The notes beneath the pieces are model-generated. The model was not told the DNA's origin. It made no database searches and saw nothing but the letters and a program-made list of their open reading frames with translations. Below are positions 63,918 through 64,000 of a DNA stretch of 64,000 bases, piece after piece (the stretch's first letter is position 1; the number at the start of each line of letters is the position of its first letter). The stretch is from Asaia lannensis NBRC 102526 (GTDB lineage: Bacteria; Pseudomonadota; Alphaproteobacteria; Acetobacterales; Acetobacteraceae). A program made the position numbers and the translations under genes. The stretch covers positions 1 through 64,000 of the forward strand of contig NZ_JAMXQU010000011.1 in the NCBI RefSeq assembly GCF_024054035.1, written 5' to 3'.

Positions 63918-64000
63918 CGATGGGACTGTGGTGATGGGGGCCGCATTGCGCCTGAAAAGAAGGTGAGGTGAGGATTGGGTTTCCCACCAGTCCGGTTTGT

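Overview
The window reads as chromosomal DNA of an acetic acid bacterium (Alphaproteobacteria, Acetobacteraceae; an Asaia/Gluconacetobacter-like genome is my guess, not proven). The reasons are high GC, the alphaproteobacterial block hisG-hisD / infA-maf-rng-yacG-tRNA-Phe, the short HisG that needs HisZ, and many genes for sugar and polyol handling, periplasmic maintenance and envelope polysaccharide. I see no phage, insertion sequence, CRISPR array or rRNA operon. Almost all of it is ordinary, densely packed chromosome.

Layout. 1-3.8 kb: initiator tRNA with terminator, a small membrane protein, then an AGE-family epimerase one base after hldE (ADP-heptose synthesis). 4.0-7.9 kb: periplasmic DegP-type protease, OmpR-type regulator, histidine kinase and a small secreted protein, probably an envelope-stress module. 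8.1-15.1 kb: a fused FAD/Fe-S dehydrogenase (YdiJ type), a Fur-boxed TonB-dependent siderophore receptor and a sugar porter. 15.4-22.6 kb: hrpB helicase with a 12-base G/C tract at its 3' end, DsbD-like thiol reductase, small lipoprotein, and an AraC regulator divergent from an SDR. 22.6-25.3 kb: three overlapping genes (HAD phosphatase, nucleotidyltransferase-like/kinase fusion, nucleotidyltransferase) that look like a pathway making an activated phosphorylated substituent for a surface glycan. 25.8-35.1 kb: housekeeping block (DUF417 protein, tRNA-Phe, yacG, rng, maf, infA, hisD, hisG, aldo/keto reductase, dnaB, MgtC-like). 35.2-46.4 kb: aspA, Rieske oxygenase with a divergent LysR, L,D-transpeptidase lipoprotein, S9 peptidase, an orphan RND pump and an SDR. 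46.4-51.1 kb: YhaO/YhaN (Mre11/Rad50-like) pair. 51.2-58.1 kb: Na+/H+ antiporter, TIM-barrel isomerase, MscS channel, bile-acid-symporter-type carrier, PsiE and a Nudix hydrolase. 58.2-63.9 kb: a five-gene polyol operon (DeoR regulator, PfkB kinase, GatZ-like protein, SmoS-like polyol dehydrogenase, sugar porter).

The most interesting parts are the polyol operon, whose GatZ-like protein is probably a tagatose-6-phosphate 4-epimerase rather than an aldolase subunit and whose transporter gene is preceded by mutually exclusive RNA pairings ending in a T run; the three-gene glycan-substituent cluster; and the poly-C tract at the end of hrpB. Several convergent gene pairs are separated by strong GC-rich hairpins lacking a T tract, which may be this genome's usual bidirectional terminator form.
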